Assembly (NCBI RefSeq): GCF_005222485.1
Contig: NZ_CP029078.1
Location: 2,694,001 to 2,758,000, forward strand
Direction: 5' to 3'
Length of the DNA: 64,000 nt
Source of the DNA: Streptomyces griseoviridis
GTDB taxonomy: Bacteria > Actinomycetota > Actinomycetes > Streptomycetales > Streptomycetaceae
Below, in pieces: positions 27,280 through 36,781 of the stretch. The notes beneath the pieces are model-generated. The model had not been told where the DNA came from. It saw only the letters and a list, made by a program, of their open reading frames with translations, and searched no databases. Made by a program: the position numbers and the translations under genes. Every line of letters begins with the position of its first letter. Positions within the stretch are counted from its first letter, which is position 1.

Positions 27280-28330
27280 CGACGGCTTCCCCGCCCGGGA
27301 CCCACCACGGCAAGGGCCTTACGCCCCGGCGGCCCGACCCGGCACGGCCGGACCGGGCCTGGCATGGCCCGGCACGGCACGGCCCGACCCGGCCCGGTCC
27401 GGTCCGACCCGAGCCGCCGGCGCCCCCGCGCCTTGTGGGGCCCGGCCGCGCGGACCCCGTCCCTGGTCGGGCTTCCGCGGTCGGGCCGGCCACGTCGGAG
27501 CCCTGGCCGCGCGAACGCCGTCCGTGGTCGGACTTTCGCGGTCGGACCGGCCACGTCCGAGCCCTGGCCGCGCGAACGCCGTCCGAGGTCGGACTTTCGC
27601 GGTCGGGCCGGCCACGTCCGAGCCCTGGCCGCGCGAACGCCGTCCGAGGTCGGGCTTTCCTGACCGGGCCGGCCTCGCGGCTCCCGTCCGTGGTCGGGCA
27701 TTCCTGATCGGGCCGACCGTGCAGCCCCCGTCCGAGGCCGGCTTCCCCGCCCGGGACCCGCCGCGGCAAGGGCCCCACGCCCCGGCGACCCGGCCCGGCA
27801 CGGCCGGACCCGACCCGACCCGGCACGCCCCGGCACGCCCCGAGCCGCCGGCGCCCCGCGCCTTGTGGGGCCCGGCCGCGCGGACCCCGTCCCTGGTCGG
27901 ACTTTCGCGGTCGGACCGGCCACGTCGGAGCCCTGGCCGCGCGAACGCCGTCCGAGGTCGGACTTTCCTGACCGGGCCGGCCGTGCGACCCCGTCCGAGG
28001 CCGGGCTTTCCTGACCGGGCCGGCCGTGCGGCCCCCGTCCGAGGCCGGCTTCCCCGCCCGGGACCCACCGCGGCAAGGGCCCCACGCCCCGGCGGCCCGG
28101 CCCGGCACGGCCGGACCCGACCCGACCCGGCACGCCCCGGCACGACCCGGTCCGGCCCGAGCCGCCGACGCCCCGCGCCTGGTGGGACCGGGCCGCACGG
28201 ACCCCGTCCCTGGTCGGACTTTCGCGGTCGGACCGGCCACATCGGAGCCCTGGCCGCGCGGCCCCCGTCCGAGGCCGGGCATTCCTGACCCGGCCCGCCG
28301 CCTCGGGGCCCCGGCCGCGCGGGCCCCGTT
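27280..28330. repeat. 1-kb nested GC-rich repeat array
   Basis: No gene is supported here. Short units built around GTCCGAGGTCGG(A/G)CTTTC and GGCCACGTC(C/G)GAGCCCTGG recur. Near 27480-27660 three copies follow with an exact 61-bp period. A longer block beginning CGGCTTCCCCGCCCGGGACCC occurs three times (27285, about 27740, about 28046; spacing about 455 and 305 bp) and is followed each time by GC-rich palindromic sequence. The unit contains the dyad GTCCGA-GG-TCGGAC. Because 61 is not a multiple of 3 and all six frames stay open, the apparent long ORFs are composition artefacts. Confidence 0.8.
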
Positions 28331-28332
28331 CG

Positions 28333-29508
28333 TCACGCCCCGCGCACCGCCCGTGCCAGGCGGGTCGCCGCCTGGGCCCTCGGGGCGTTGTCCGGGGGGC
28401 GGCGGCGGGGGTGGACCGTGTTCGCCAGCAGGACGAGGAAGGTGTCCGTCGCCGGGTCGAGGACCAGGGACGTGCCGGTGAAGCCGGTGTGGCCGGCCGC
28501 GCCGCCGCCCGCCAGCTCGCCCATGAACCAGGGCTGGTCGACGGCGAAGCCGAGGCCGGGTGCGGTGAGGAGGAGTTCGACGAAGTCGGGGCCGAGGATG
28601 CGGGCCGGGCCGTAGGAGCCGCCCGCCAGCAGGGCCCGGCAGAAGACCGCGAGGTCGCGGGCGGTGCCGAAGAGTCCGGCGTGGCCCGCCACGCCCCCGA
28701 GCGACCAGGCGTTCTCGTCGTGCACGACGCCCCGCAGCATGCCCCGGTGCGCCTTCGCCCACGGCAGCCGCTGGTCCTCGGTGGCCGCCGCTCCCGGGCA
28801 GGGCCCGAAGTGGGTGGAGGCCATGCCGAGCGGCCGGGTGATGCCGTCGCGGATCAGGACGTCGAGGGGGCGGCCCGTGACGCGTTCCAGGACGTGCTGG
28901 AGGAGCAGCAGGTTGAGGTCGGAGTAGGTGTGGGTGCCAGGCGCGGTGACCGGGGCCTCGGCGCGCAGCAGGGCGAGGCGTGCCTCGTCGTCGGGGCAGG
29001 CGTGGAGCGGGAGTTCGGGGCGCAGCCCCGAGGTGTGGGTGAGCAGTTCGCGGACGGTGGTGCCGTGCCGGGCGGCGGCCCGGAAGTCGGGCAGGTAGTC
29101 GCCGACCCGGGCGTCGATGCCCAGGGTCCCCCGTTCGAGTTGCTGGACGGCGGCGACGGCCGTGAACAGTTTGGTGAGGGACGCCAGGTCGAAGGGGGTC
29201 GCGATGGTCGCCGGGACCCGGGCCCGGTGCGGGAGTTCGACACCGTTGTCGGTGTCCGGGTCGTAGCCGGAGTAGCGGACGGCCCAGCCCGCCGCCCGCT
29301 CCACGGCGATCACCGGGCCGCGCCCGGCCACCACGACGGTGGCCGCGGCCCAGGGGCGTTCGCCGACGGTGAGGTCGTGGACCTCCTCGACGAGCAGGCG
29401 CAGCTCCCCGGGATCGAGTCCCGCCCGCTCCGCCGTGTCGCCCCGCAGTCTCGGTGCGCTCAGCTCCCCGCTCCCTCCACAGCCGTACGTTTGTTCCAGG
29501 GACGGCAC
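28333..29508 (-). CDS. Serine hydrolase of the class C beta-lactamase/penicillin-binding-protein-like family
   Basis: 391-aa Ser-dependent hydrolase. The SxxK nucleophile motif is LASLTKLF, the YxN-equivalent is TYSDLN, and the third motif is HTGFTGT (KTG-equivalent). It also has the TVRELLTHTSGL segment typical of esterase/beta-lactamase-fold proteins. No signal peptide is seen, so it is probably cytoplasmic, perhaps an esterase or D-aminopeptidase. GTG 29508 overlaps the upstream exporter by 49 bp; an alternative CTG near 29466 after GGAGGGAG would remove most of the overlap. Start uncertain. Confidence 0.85.
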   Translation of the reverse strand: MPSLEQTYGCGGSGELSAPRLRGDTAERAGLDPGELRLLVEEVHDLTVGERPWAAATVVVAGRGPVIAVERAAGWAVRYSGYDPDTDNGVELPHRARVPATIATPFDLASLTKLFTAVAAVQQLERGTLGIDARVGDYLPDFRAAARHGTTVRELLTHTSGLRPELPLHACPDDEARLALLRAEAPVTAPGTHTYSDLNLLLLQHVLERVTGRPLDVLIRDGITRPLGMASTHFGPCPGAAATEDQRLPWAKAHRGMLRGVVHDENAWSLGGVAGHAGLFGTARDLAVFCRALLAGGSYGPARILGPDFVELLLTAPGLGFAVDQPWFMGELAGGGAAGHTGFTGTSLVLDPATDTFLVLLANTVHPRRRPPDNAPRAQAATRLARAVRGA

Positions 29509-30800
29509 ATTCCCACGAAGAAGGCCAGTGCCACCAGTGCGGCCACCAGTTGGACGACGGCCATCGGGACCGCGGTGTGCTCGCCCGCGATGCCGACGAG
29601 CGGGGAGGCGACCGCGCCGATGAGGAACGACGACGTGCCGAGCAGGGCGGAGGCGGAACCGGCGGCCTGCCGGGTCCGCATCAGGGCGAGGGCCTGGGCG
29701 TTGGGCAGGGTGACGCCCATCGCGGACATCAGGACGAACAGCGCGGCGGAGACGGGGAAGAGGCCCGCCGCGCCGAAGACGCCGGTGGTCATGAGGAGCA
29801 GGGCGGCCGCGGCGGCGATGACGACGAGCAGGCCGACGCCGAAGACCCGGTCGAGGCGGGCCCGGCCGACCAGCACCTTGCCGTTGAGCTGGCCCACCAG
29901 GACCAGGCCGACGGAGTTGACGCCGAAGAGCAGGCTGAAGGTCTGCGGGGAGGCGCCGTAGATCTCCTGGATGACGAACGGGGACGCGGCGACGTACGCG
30001 AACAGCGCGGCGAAGGTGAAGCCGCCCGCCAGCATGAAGCCGGTGAACGGCAGGTCGGCGAGGAGCCCGCGCATCGCGCGCAGCGCGTCCGCGACCCCGC
30101 CTGCGTGCCGGTCGGCGGCCGGGAGGGTCTCCGGGAGCCTGGTCAGGACGACCACCGCGAGCAGGACGCCGACGACGGTGAGGACGACGAAGACGCCCCG
30201 CCAGTCGGTCACCCGGAGGATCTGCCCGCCGATCAGCGGGGCGACGATCGGGGCGACGCCCGAGATCAGCATCAGGGTGGAGAAGAAGCGGGCCATCTCC
30301 ATGCCGTCGTACAGGTCGCGGACCACGGCACGGGCGATGACTATCCCGGCCGCGCCCGCGAGGCCCTGGACGAGACGGAAGGTGACGAGGAGTTCGACGG
30401 TGGGCGCGACGGCGCAGAGCGCGGTGGCGACGACGTAGACGGCGAGCCCGGCGAGCAGCGGGCGGCGGCGGCCCCAGCGGTCGCTCATCGGGCCGACCAC
30501 CAGTTGCCCGAGGGCCATGCCGAGCAGACAGGCGGTCAGGGTGAGCTGGACGGTGGCGGCGGGCGCGTCGAGGACGCGGGTGACCTGCGGCAGCGACGGG
30601 AGGTACATGTCCATCGCCAGCGGGGGTGTGGCGGTGAGGCCGCCGAGGATGAGCGTGACGAGGAGTCCCGCCCGGCGGGCCGCGGGCAGTGCCGTCGTCG
30701 GGTCGAGGCCGGGGACGCCGGCGGCGTCCGTGGTCTGAGCGGTGGTGGCCGGGACCGTCGTCCCGTTCCGGTCCTGCATGGATGCCCCCTGGTCGGGCAT
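29460..30800 (-). CDS. Bcr/CflA-family MFS multidrug exporter
   Basis: 12-TM proton antiporter of the DHA1 Bcr/CflA subfamily. Seen: AMDMYLPSLPQVTRVLD in TM1 (family hallmark), the GQLVVGPMSDRWGRRRPLL loop, motif C region GVAPIVAPLIGG, and MGVTLPNAQALALMRT. About 40 Thr/Ala-rich residues precede TM1. ATG 30800 was chosen for its AGGGAGGGG site; ATG 30779 is also possible. It is divergent from the Gfo/Idh gene and is followed by the overlapping serine hydrolase, suggesting one transcript. Confidence 0.9.
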   Translation of the reverse strand: MPDQGASMQDRNGTTVPATTAQTTDAAGVPGLDPTTALPAARRAGLLVTLILGGLTATPPLAMDMYLPSLPQVTRVLDAPAATVQLTLTACLLGMALGQLVVGPMSDRWGRRRPLLAGLAVYVVATALCAVAPTVELLVTFRLVQGLAGAAGIVIARAVVRDLYDGMEMARFFSTLMLISGVAPIVAPLIGGQILRVTDWRGVFVVLTVVGVLLAVVVLTRLPETLPAADRHAGGVADALRAMRGLLADLPFTGFMLAGGFTFAALFAYVAASPFVIQEIYGASPQTFSLLFGVNSVGLVLVGQLNGKVLVGRARLDRVFGVGLLVVIAAAAALLLMTTGVFGAAGLFPVSAALFVLMSAMGVTLPNAQALALMRTRQAAGSASALLGTSSFLIGAVASPLVGIAGEHTAVPMAVVQLVAALVALAFFVGMCRPWNKRTAVEGAGS

Positions 30801-30889
30801 GTGCCCCTCCCTCTGCGAGTGCTGCGCCACCTATGCTCTCAGCTCGTACACAGTGCCGAGGGTCACATGAGCGAGGGGTGGGAGCAGGG

Positions 30890-31888
30890 ATGACGGCTCA
30901 GAACGTGCGGTGGGGGATCCTCGCGACGGGTGGGATCGCCGCCGCGTTCACGGGAGCGCTGGTGGACCTGCCGGACGCGGAGGTGGTGGCGGTCGCGTCG
31001 CGCACCGAGGCGTCGGCGAAGGGGTTCGCCGAGCGGTTCGGCATCCCCCGGGCGTACGGCGACTGGGCCTCGCTCGCCGCGGACGACGACGTCGACGTCG
31101 TCTACGTCGCCACCCCGCACTCGGCGCACCGGGCCGCCGCCGGTCTCTGCCTGGAGGCCGGGCGCAACGTGCTGTGCGAGAAGGCGTTCACGCTGAACGC
31201 GCGGGAGGCCGAGGAGCTGGTCGCGCTGGCGCGCGGGCGCGGCAGCTTCCTGATGGAGGCCATGTGGATGTACTGCCATCCGCTGGTGCGGCGGCTGAAG
31301 GCGCTGGTCGACGACGGCGCGATCGGCGAGGTGCGCACGGTGCAGGCGGACTTCGGTCTCGCGGGTCCCTTCCCGCCGTCGCACCGGCTGCGCGACCCGG
31401 CGCAGGGCGGTGGCGCGCTGCTGGATCTCGGGGTGTACCCGGTGTCGTTCGCGCAGTTGCTGCTCGGGGAGCCGTCGGAGGTGGTGGCGCGGGCGGTGCT
31501 GTCCGATGAGGGCGTCGACCTCCAGACGGGCACGGTGCTGTCCTTCGACAGCGGCGCGCTCGCCACGCTGCACTGCTCGCTGACCGGCGGGACGCCGGTC
31601 GCCGCGTCGATCACCGGCTCGGCGGGCCGGATCGACGTCCCCGACGGCTTCTTCTTCCCCGAGCGGTTCGTGGTGCACCGCGACGGCCGCGACCCCGAGG
31701 AGTTCACCGCCGACCCCGCCGACGGGCCGCGCGACACGCTGCGCCACGAGGCGTCCGAGGTGATGCGCGCCCTGCGGGCCGGGGAGCGGGAGTCGCCGCT
31801 GGTGCCGCTGGACGGCACCCTCGCGGTGATGCGCACGCTGGACACGATCCGGGAGCGGATCGGGGTGCGCTACCCGGGCGAGGCGTGA
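30890..31888 (+). CDS. Gfo/Idh/MocA-family NAD(P)-dependent oxidoreductase
   Basis: 332-aa oxidoreductase. The N-terminal Rossmann domain has [14 protein letters not shown], followed by [20 protein letters not shown] and [13 protein letters not shown]. The family EKP motif appears as [10 protein letters not shown], with the catalytic Lys in EKA. The C-terminal alpha/beta domain includes [12 protein letters not shown]. This matches the dimeric dihydrodiol dehydrogenase/glucose-fructose oxidoreductase subgroup. The substrate is unknown. ATG 30890 follows GGGAGCAGGG. A SDR gene follows after 34 bp. Confidence 0.92.
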   Translation: MTAQNVRWGILATGGIAAAFTGALVDLPDAEVVAVASRTEASAKGFAERFGIPRAYGDWASLAADDDVDVVYVATPHSAHRAAAGLCLEAGRNVLCEKAFTLNAREAEELVALARGRGSFLMEAMWMYCHPLVRRLKALVDDGAIGEVRTVQADFGLAGPFPPSHRLRDPAQGGGALLDLGVYPVSFAQLLLGEPSEVVARAVLSDEGVDLQTGTVLSFDSGALATLHCSLTGGTPVAASITGSAGRIDVPDGFFFPERFVVHRDGRDPEEFTADPADGPRDTLRHEASEVMRALRAGERESPLVPLDGTLAVMRTLDTIRERIGVRYPGEA

Positions 31889-31922
31889 CCGGGCGCCCTG
31901 CGGCTGCCTAGGCTGCGGGGCC

Positions 31923-32681
31923 ATGGATGCCAAGCAATCGAAGGTCGCGGTGGTGACCGGCGCGGGTTCCGGTATCGGCCGCGCGGTCGCCGTGGAACTG
32001 CTGCGCGCGGGCTGGTCGGTGGCGCTGGCCGGCCGGCGGGCCGGGGCGCTGGAGGAGACGGCGGCGCTGGTGCCCGAGGGCGCCTGCGCCGCCGTCCGCA
32101 CCGACGTGTCACGGCCCGAGGAGGTGGCCGCGCTGTTCGCGGCGGTCGTGGACCGGTTCGGGCGGGTGGACCTGCTGTTCAACAACGCGGGGACGTTCGG
32201 GCCCGGCGGGGTGCCGGTGGAGGATCTGCCGTACGACGCCTGGCGGCACGTGGTGGACACCAACCTGCACGGGGCGTTCCTGTGCGCGCAGGCCGCGTAC
32301 CGGCGGATGAAGGAGCAGGACCCGCGGGGCGGGCGGATCATCAACAACGGGTCGGTCTCGGCGCACGCGCCCCGGCCGCACTCGGTGGCCTACACGGCGA
32401 CCAAGCACGCGCTGACCGGTCTGACCAAGTCGCTGTCGCTCGACGGGCGGCCGTACGGGATCGCGGTCGGGCAGATCGACATCGGCAACGCGGCGACCGA
32501 CATGACGGAGCGGATGCGCACCGGCGCCCTCCAGGCGGACGGCCGGGTCGCGGTCGAGCCGGTGATGGACGTCGCGGACGTGGCGCGCACCGTGCGGCAC
32601 ATGGCGGAGCTGCCCCTGGAGGCGAACGTGCAGTTCGCGACGGTGCTGGCCACGACGATGCCGTACGTGGGCCGTGGTTGA
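31923..32681 (+). CDS. Short-chain dehydrogenase/reductase
   Basis: 252-aa classical SDR: cofactor loop [11 protein letters not shown], strand-4 FNNAGTFG, catalytic Ser in [11 protein letters not shown] and YxxxK as [10 protein letters not shown]. The basic residue after strand 2 (AGRRAG) suggests NADP(H). No substrate can be assigned. The ATG at 31923 has no SD; a TAGGCT hexamer at 31908-31913 would support leaderless initiation. It follows the Gfo/Idh oxidoreductase gene and may share its pathway. Confidence 0.9.
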   Translation: MDAKQSKVAVVTGAGSGIGRAVAVELLRAGWSVALAGRRAGALEETAALVPEGACAAVRTDVSRPEEVAALFAAVVDRFGRVDLLFNNAGTFGPGGVPVEDLPYDAWRHVVDTNLHGAFLCAQAAYRRMKEQDPRGGRIINNGSVSAHAPRPHSVAYTATKHALTGLTKSLSLDGRPYGIAVGQIDIGNAATDMTERMRTGALQADGRVAVEPVMDVADVARTVRHMAELPLEANVQFATVLATTMPYVGRG

Positions 32682-33124
32682 CGGGCCGGGTCGCCCCAAC
32701 TCCGCGCCGCGCACAACCGGAATTTGACCATCCGTACCATTGCGGCCGGTCACTGACGTGTGCTCAACTCTTCTCCATAAGAGCTTCACATCTGGAGCAC
32801 CAGAGTTCGGGCGTCTGCGTTCGAGCCTCTGAGTTCCGGCGTCGGGGTTCCGCGACCACACCGAGGGGGGAGGCGGCGGTCGTTCCAGGGCATCGGGTGG
32901 GGGTGGACCACGCGGGCGACCGCGCGGTACGCACCGGTCCCTGGAACGGCCGCCGCACAGACCTGCGGTAGCGGACGCGGCGGACCCGGTGGGCCGGACC
33001 CTGCGGACCCGATGGGCCGGACCCGGCGGGCCCTGCGGATCGATCCGGGTGTCGCGGACCGGTCCAGGTCTTACGGATCGATCCGGGTGCCGCGGACCGG
33101 TTCAGGTCCGGTGGTCCCGTCGGT
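32682..33124. other. Non-coding interval with 38-bp direct repeat
   Basis: 443 bp between convergent genes, with no credible ORF. GGATCGATCCGGGT recurs at 33037-33050 and 33075-33088 with flanking similarity over the 38-bp period, next to shorter GGGCCGGACCC repeats. Nothing else is recognised. Confidence 0.6.
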
Positions 33125-34270
33125 TCAGTCCCGCTCCGCCGTGCCCGGCCGCCGTCGGCGCAGTGCCCACGCGCCCCCGACCAGCACCGCGAGCGCCCCG
33201 CCCGCGCCTTCCAGCACTCCCCACGGTGAACGCCCGCCGCCGCTGCCACCGCCGTCGCGGCTCGCGGCCTTGCCGGGCGCGCCCTTGCCGCCGTCCGCCC
33301 CGGCGCCCGCCTCCGCCCCGCCCTCGCTGAGCGGCTCGGCGAGCGTGCCCACCGCGGTCGCCGAACTCCCTTGCGCGAAGCCCCAGTCGAGGAGCGCCGC
33401 GGTCTCCTCGTAGACGGCGTTGTAGCCGACGGTCGGATGCATGACGGTCACCAGGAGCGTCCGGCCGTGCCGGGTCGCGGCGCCGGTGAACGTGTTGCCC
33501 GCGTGGCTGGTGTAACCGTTCTTCACGCCGATCAGACCGCGGTACGTGGCCACTCCGCGCTCGCCGGTCAGCAGGCGGTCGGTGTTCTGGATCTGGAAGG
33601 TCTTCCCGCCATCCGCGGGGAAGTCGGCGGTGCGGGTGGCGCAGTAGGCGCGGAAGTCGTCGTTCCTCAGGCCGTGCCGGGCGAAGAGGGTGAGGTCGTA
33701 CGCGGACGACAGCTGCCCCGGGTGGTCGAAGCCGTCGGGGCTGACCACCCGGGTGTCCAGGGCCTGGAGGTCGTCGGCGAGGGCCTGCATCTCGGCGACG
33801 GTCCTGTCGATGCCGCCGTTCATCCGGGCCAGCACATGGACGGCGTCGTTGCCCGACCGCAGGAAGACGCCCTGCCACAACTGCTCGACCGTGTAGGTGA
33901 TCCCGGCCTTCACCCCGACCAGGCTCGACCCGGCCGGGACGTCGGCCAGGTCGGCGTCGGTCACCGTGTACCGCTCGGTCCGCGCGAACTTCGTCAGCAC
34001 CGTGTCGGCGAACAGCATCTTCAGCGTGGAGGCGGGCGCCAGCGCCCGGTGCGCGCGGTAGGAGGCGAGCACCTCGCCGCTGTCGTGGTCGGCGACCAGC
34101 CAGGCGGCGGCGGAGAGCTTCCCCGGCAGTCCGCTGCCCTGGACTCCGTCGCGGGCCAGCCGGGCGCCGCCGACGACGGTCGCGGCGTGCGCGGGGGCCG
34201 CGGCGAACGGGATCGCGGCGGCCGCGAGGCCCAGCGCGGCACGCCGGGCGATCGGAGAGGTTTCGTGCAT
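33125..34270 (-). CDS. D-alanyl-D-alanine carboxypeptidase (PBP5/DacA-type)
   Basis: Secreted penicillin-binding protein that trims the pentapeptide of peptidoglycan. The protein is 381 aa. It has a Tat-like signal (ARRAALGLAAAAIPF, AHA-AT cleavage) and active-site SxxK as PASTLKML. SxN appears as LRSGNDA, and the KTG-equivalent is KNGYTSHAGN. The C-terminus has a Gly/Ser/Ala linker, a TM (GGALAVLVGGAWAL) and RRRR, so it is tail-anchored. ATG 34270 was preferred to GTG 34285. It is monocistronic. Confidence 0.93.
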   Translation of the reverse strand: MHETSPIARRAALGLAAAAIPFAAAPAHAATVVGGARLARDGVQGSGLPGKLSAAAWLVADHDSGEVLASYRAHRALAPASTLKMLFADTVLTKFARTERYTVTDADLADVPAGSSLVGVKAGITYTVEQLWQGVFLRSGNDAVHVLARMNGGIDRTVAEMQALADDLQALDTRVVSPDGFDHPGQLSSAYDLTLFARHGLRNDDFRAYCATRTADFPADGGKTFQIQNTDRLLTGERGVATYRGLIGVKNGYTSHAGNTFTGAATRHGRTLLVTVMHPTVGYNAVYEETAALLDWGFAQGSSATAVGTLAEPLSEGGAEAGAGADGGKGAPGKAASRDGGGSGGGRSPWGVLEGAGGALAVLVGGAWALRRRRPGTAERD

Positions 34271-34403
34271 CAGGGGACGGTACACCGCACTGAACAGCGC
34301 GTTCCTGGCAGTGGGCCGTCAATGACCTGGAGATTACCTGTCTGAGGAGATTCTGACCTCGGGCCCCGCATTCTCAGCCCTGGCACATCCTTTCCTCAGT
34401 GCG

Positions 34404-34464
34404 CCTCAAAGGTTCCTCCCTAGCTTGTGGCAGCGCCCACAGCGGGCGCCGAGAACCTTTGAGG
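34404..34464 (+). promoter_or_regulatory. 12-bp inverted repeat around the ABC permease promoter and ribosome-binding site
   Basis: CCTCAAAGGTTC (34404-34415) and GAACCTTTGAGG (34453-34464) are exact reverse complements. Between them are a probable -10 (TAGCTT, 34421-34426) and a small GCGCCC/GGGCGC hairpin. The right arm contains the GAGG Shine-Dalgarno, 6 nt before ATG 34471. This could be a paired operator around the promoter or, if transcription starts further upstream, an SD-sequestering stem. Confidence 0.7.
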
Positions 34465-34470
34465 AACGGG

Positions 34471-35937
34471 ATGTTTGGCATCTATCTCAAGCGCGAACTG
34501 AGTCGGCGCAAGAAGGCGGCTCTGGTCATCGCCATGGGTCTGGCGCTCGGAATCGCCCTGGTCATCACCGTCAGTTCGGTGTCGGCCGGTATGCAGCAGG
34601 CGCAGGACAAGGTCCTCCAGTCCCTCTACGGCCTCGGTACGGACATGACCGTCACCAAGGCCAGATCGGCCCCGAAGGCGGGCAGCTCGCAGCGCCCGAA
34701 CTTCTCCTTCGACGCCAAGTCGAGCGGTTCCTCCAGCCAGAGTTCGGACCGGGTGATGACCCAGGGCGGCGAGGTCCTGAAGGCGTCGCTGGTCGAGAAG
34801 GTCGCCGGGCAGCGCGGGGTGGCGAACGCGGTCGGTGCCCTCACCCTGAACGTGACCAAGGTCGACGGCTCGTTCACCCAGGGCAAGGCGCAGAGCTCAG
34901 GCGGCCAGAGCCAGGGCGGCCCCGGCGGCGGAACCGGCGGGGGCGGCGGACAGCCCCAGGTGCAGGGCGGCGGCGCCGACTTCGACGTCAACAGCTACAC
35001 GGTGGCCGGCGTCGACGTGACGGACCAGGACCTCGGCCCGCTGGCCGCCATGAAGATCACGTCGGGGAAGACGTTCACCGCGGCGCAGACCGACGCCGAG
35101 GTCGCCGTCGTCAGCGCGTCGTACGCCAAGGAGAACACGTACACGGTCGGCAAGACCCTGAAGATCTCCGGCACCACGTACCAGGTCATCGGCATCGCCA
35201 CGCCCGAGAGCAGCGAGTCGAGCACCGACGTGTACCTGCCGCTGAAGCAGGCGCAGACGCTCGGCGACGCGAAGAACAAGGTCACCACGGTCTACGTCAA
35301 GGCGACCGACTCGCAGCAGATCGCGGCCGTCAAGAAGACCATCCTGAAGAACATCTCCGGGACGACGGTCACCACGTCGTCGGACCTCGCGTCCACGGTC
35401 TCCGGTTCCCTGTCGACCGCCTCCGACCTGGCGACCAGCGTCGGCACGTGGCTCTCGGTCGCGGTGCTGGTCGCCGCGTTCCTGGTGGCCGCGCTGCTGA
35501 CGTCGTCGGCGGTCTCCCGGCGGGTGCGCGAGTTCGGCACCCTGAAGGCGCTCGGCTGGCCGAGCCGCAGGGTGACCCGGCAGGTCGTCGGCGAGTCCAT
35601 GGTCAACGGCCTGCTCGGCGGGGTGCTCGGCATCGCGCTCGGCCTGGCGGCGGCCTTCGCGGTCACCGCGATCAGCCCGAAGCTGACCGCGCAGCTCGGC
35701 GGCGGAGGCGGCGGCACGGGCGGCGGGCCCGGCGGCGGTGGCGGCGGCGGTGGCGGCGGCATGGGCAGGCAGTCGACGTCGACCACGATGGAGATCGCCC
35801 TGACCGCGCCGGTCTCCCTGACAACCATCGCGCTCGCGGTGGGCCTCGCGGTCGCGGGCGGCCTGATCGCCGGCGCGATGGGCGGCTGGCGCGCGTCCAG
35901 GATGCGCCCGGCGGACGCGCTGCGCAGCGTCTCGTAA
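34471..35937 (+). CDS. FtsX/MacB-like ABC transporter permease
   Basis: 488-aa permease with TM1 (about 20-40), a large extracytoplasmic domain rich in Ser/Gly/Gln (about 45-310), and a C-terminal three-TM FtsX block. That block includes SRRVREFGTLKALGWPSRRVTRQVV and RMRPADALRSV. A glycine-rich loop (LGGGGGGTGGGPGGGG) breaks the block between TM3 and TM4. ATG 34471 was chosen for GAGG at 34461. The ATPase gene follows 69 bp later. The pair is probably an antibiotic- or lipid-type exporter/sensor; its substrate is unknown. Confidence 0.9.
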   Translation: MFGIYLKRELSRRKKAALVIAMGLALGIALVITVSSVSAGMQQAQDKVLQSLYGLGTDMTVTKARSAPKAGSSQRPNFSFDAKSSGSSSQSSDRVMTQGGEVLKASLVEKVAGQRGVANAVGALTLNVTKVDGSFTQGKAQSSGGQSQGGPGGGTGGGGGQPQVQGGGADFDVNSYTVAGVDVTDQDLGPLAAMKITSGKTFTAAQTDAEVAVVSASYAKENTYTVGKTLKISGTTYQVIGIATPESSESSTDVYLPLKQAQTLGDAKNKVTTVYVKATDSQQIAAVKKTILKNISGTTVTTSSDLASTVSGSLSTASDLATSVGTWLSVAVLVAAFLVAALLTSSAVSRRVREFGTLKALGWPSRRVTRQVVGESMVNGLLGGVLGIALGLAAAFAVTAISPKLTAQLGGGGGGTGGGPGGGGGGGGGGMGRQSTSTTMEIALTAPVSLTTIALAVGLAVAGGLIAGAMGGWRASRMRPADALRSVS

Positions 35938-36006
35938 CCCGCGGAGGGGCACGGCACCCCCTCTCCTCCCCTCCCCTTCTCGTCCCTCACCCACCCTGGA
36001 GAACCC

Positions 36007-36702
36007 ATGTACAGACTCACCGGCGTCACCAAGCGGTACACGCGGGGCAAGGAGACGGTGGAGGCGCTGCGCGGCGTCGACCTCACCATCGAGGACGGCG
36101 ACCAGCTCGTCATCCAGGGCCCCACCGGCGGCGGCAAGTCCACGCTGCTCCAGATGATCGGCGGCCTCGACCGTCCGTCCGACGGCGGTGTCGAACTCGA
36201 CGGCACCGACCTCGCCGCCATCAGCGAGGCGAAGCTGACCCGGCTGCGCGCCGAGAAGATCGGCATCATCTTCCAGGCGTTCAACCTGATCCCCACCCTC
36301 ACCGCGCAGGAGAACGTGGAGACGGCCCTGGTGCCGCTCGGCGTGAAGCCCGCCGAACGCCGCGAACGGGCGGCCGAGGCGCTGCGCTCGGTGGGCCTGG
36401 GCGAGCGGCTCGGACACGTCCCGTCGGAGATGTCGGGCGGCCAGCAGCAGCGCGTCGCGATCGCCCGCGCGCTGGTGAAGAACCCGAAGGTGCTCCTCGC
36501 GGACGAGCCCACGGGCAACCTCGACGAGGGCACCCGCGACGACATCATGGCCCTCCTGGAGGGCCTGTGGCGGGAGCACGGCCTGACGTTCGTGATGGTC
36601 ACCCACGACTCATCGATCGCGAGGCGGGCCCCGAGGGTGGCGACGATCAAGGCGGGCCGCCTGACGGTGACGGAGCAACGCCAGGCGTACGCGGCGGGGT
36701 GA
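36007..36702 (+). CDS. MacB/LolD-type ABC ATPase
   Basis: ATP-binding partner of the preceding permease, 231 aa. Walker A is QGPTGGGKSTLL (GPTGGGKS in place of the usual GPSGSGKS), Q-loop IIFQAFNLIP, signature MSGGQQQRVAIARAL, Walker B VLLADEPTGNLDEG and H-loop MVTHDSSIA. These are the features of the LolCDE/MacB group. ATG 36007 follows CTGGAGAACCC. A 10-bp GC-stem terminator follows. Confidence 0.93.
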   Translation: MYRLTGVTKRYTRGKETVEALRGVDLTIEDGDQLVIQGPTGGGKSTLLQMIGGLDRPSDGGVELDGTDLAAISEAKLTRLRAEKIGIIFQAFNLIPTLTAQENVETALVPLGVKPAERRERAAEALRSVGLGERLGHVPSEMSGGQQQRVAIARALVKNPKVLLADEPTGNLDEGTRDDIMALLEGLWREHGLTFVMVTHDSSIARRAPRVATIKAGRLTVTEQRQAYAAG

Positions 36703-36728
36703 GAGGGGGAGGTGGGGGTGCCGGACGT

Positions 36729-36750
36729 CCCCGGCCGCACGCGGCCGGGG
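36729..36750. terminator. 10-bp GC hairpin between convergent genes
   Basis: CCCCGGCCGC (36729-36738), AC loop, GCGGCCGGGG (36741-36750). It lies after the ABC ATPase and before the convergent NTF2-like gene end. Confidence 0.7.
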
Positions 36751-36781
36751 CCCGGGAGTCGGAGCGCGCGCGGGGGTGGGG

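Noticed and set aside
27480..27660. CRISPR-like array in the 61-bp repeats
   Set aside because: The repeats are contiguous and nearly identical with no unique spacers, and no cas gene is present.
27252..28133. Open frames through the 1-kb repeat array (about 290 aa)
   Set aside because: They are low-complexity repeats in a region where all frames are open, with a 61-bp period that is not codon-phased.
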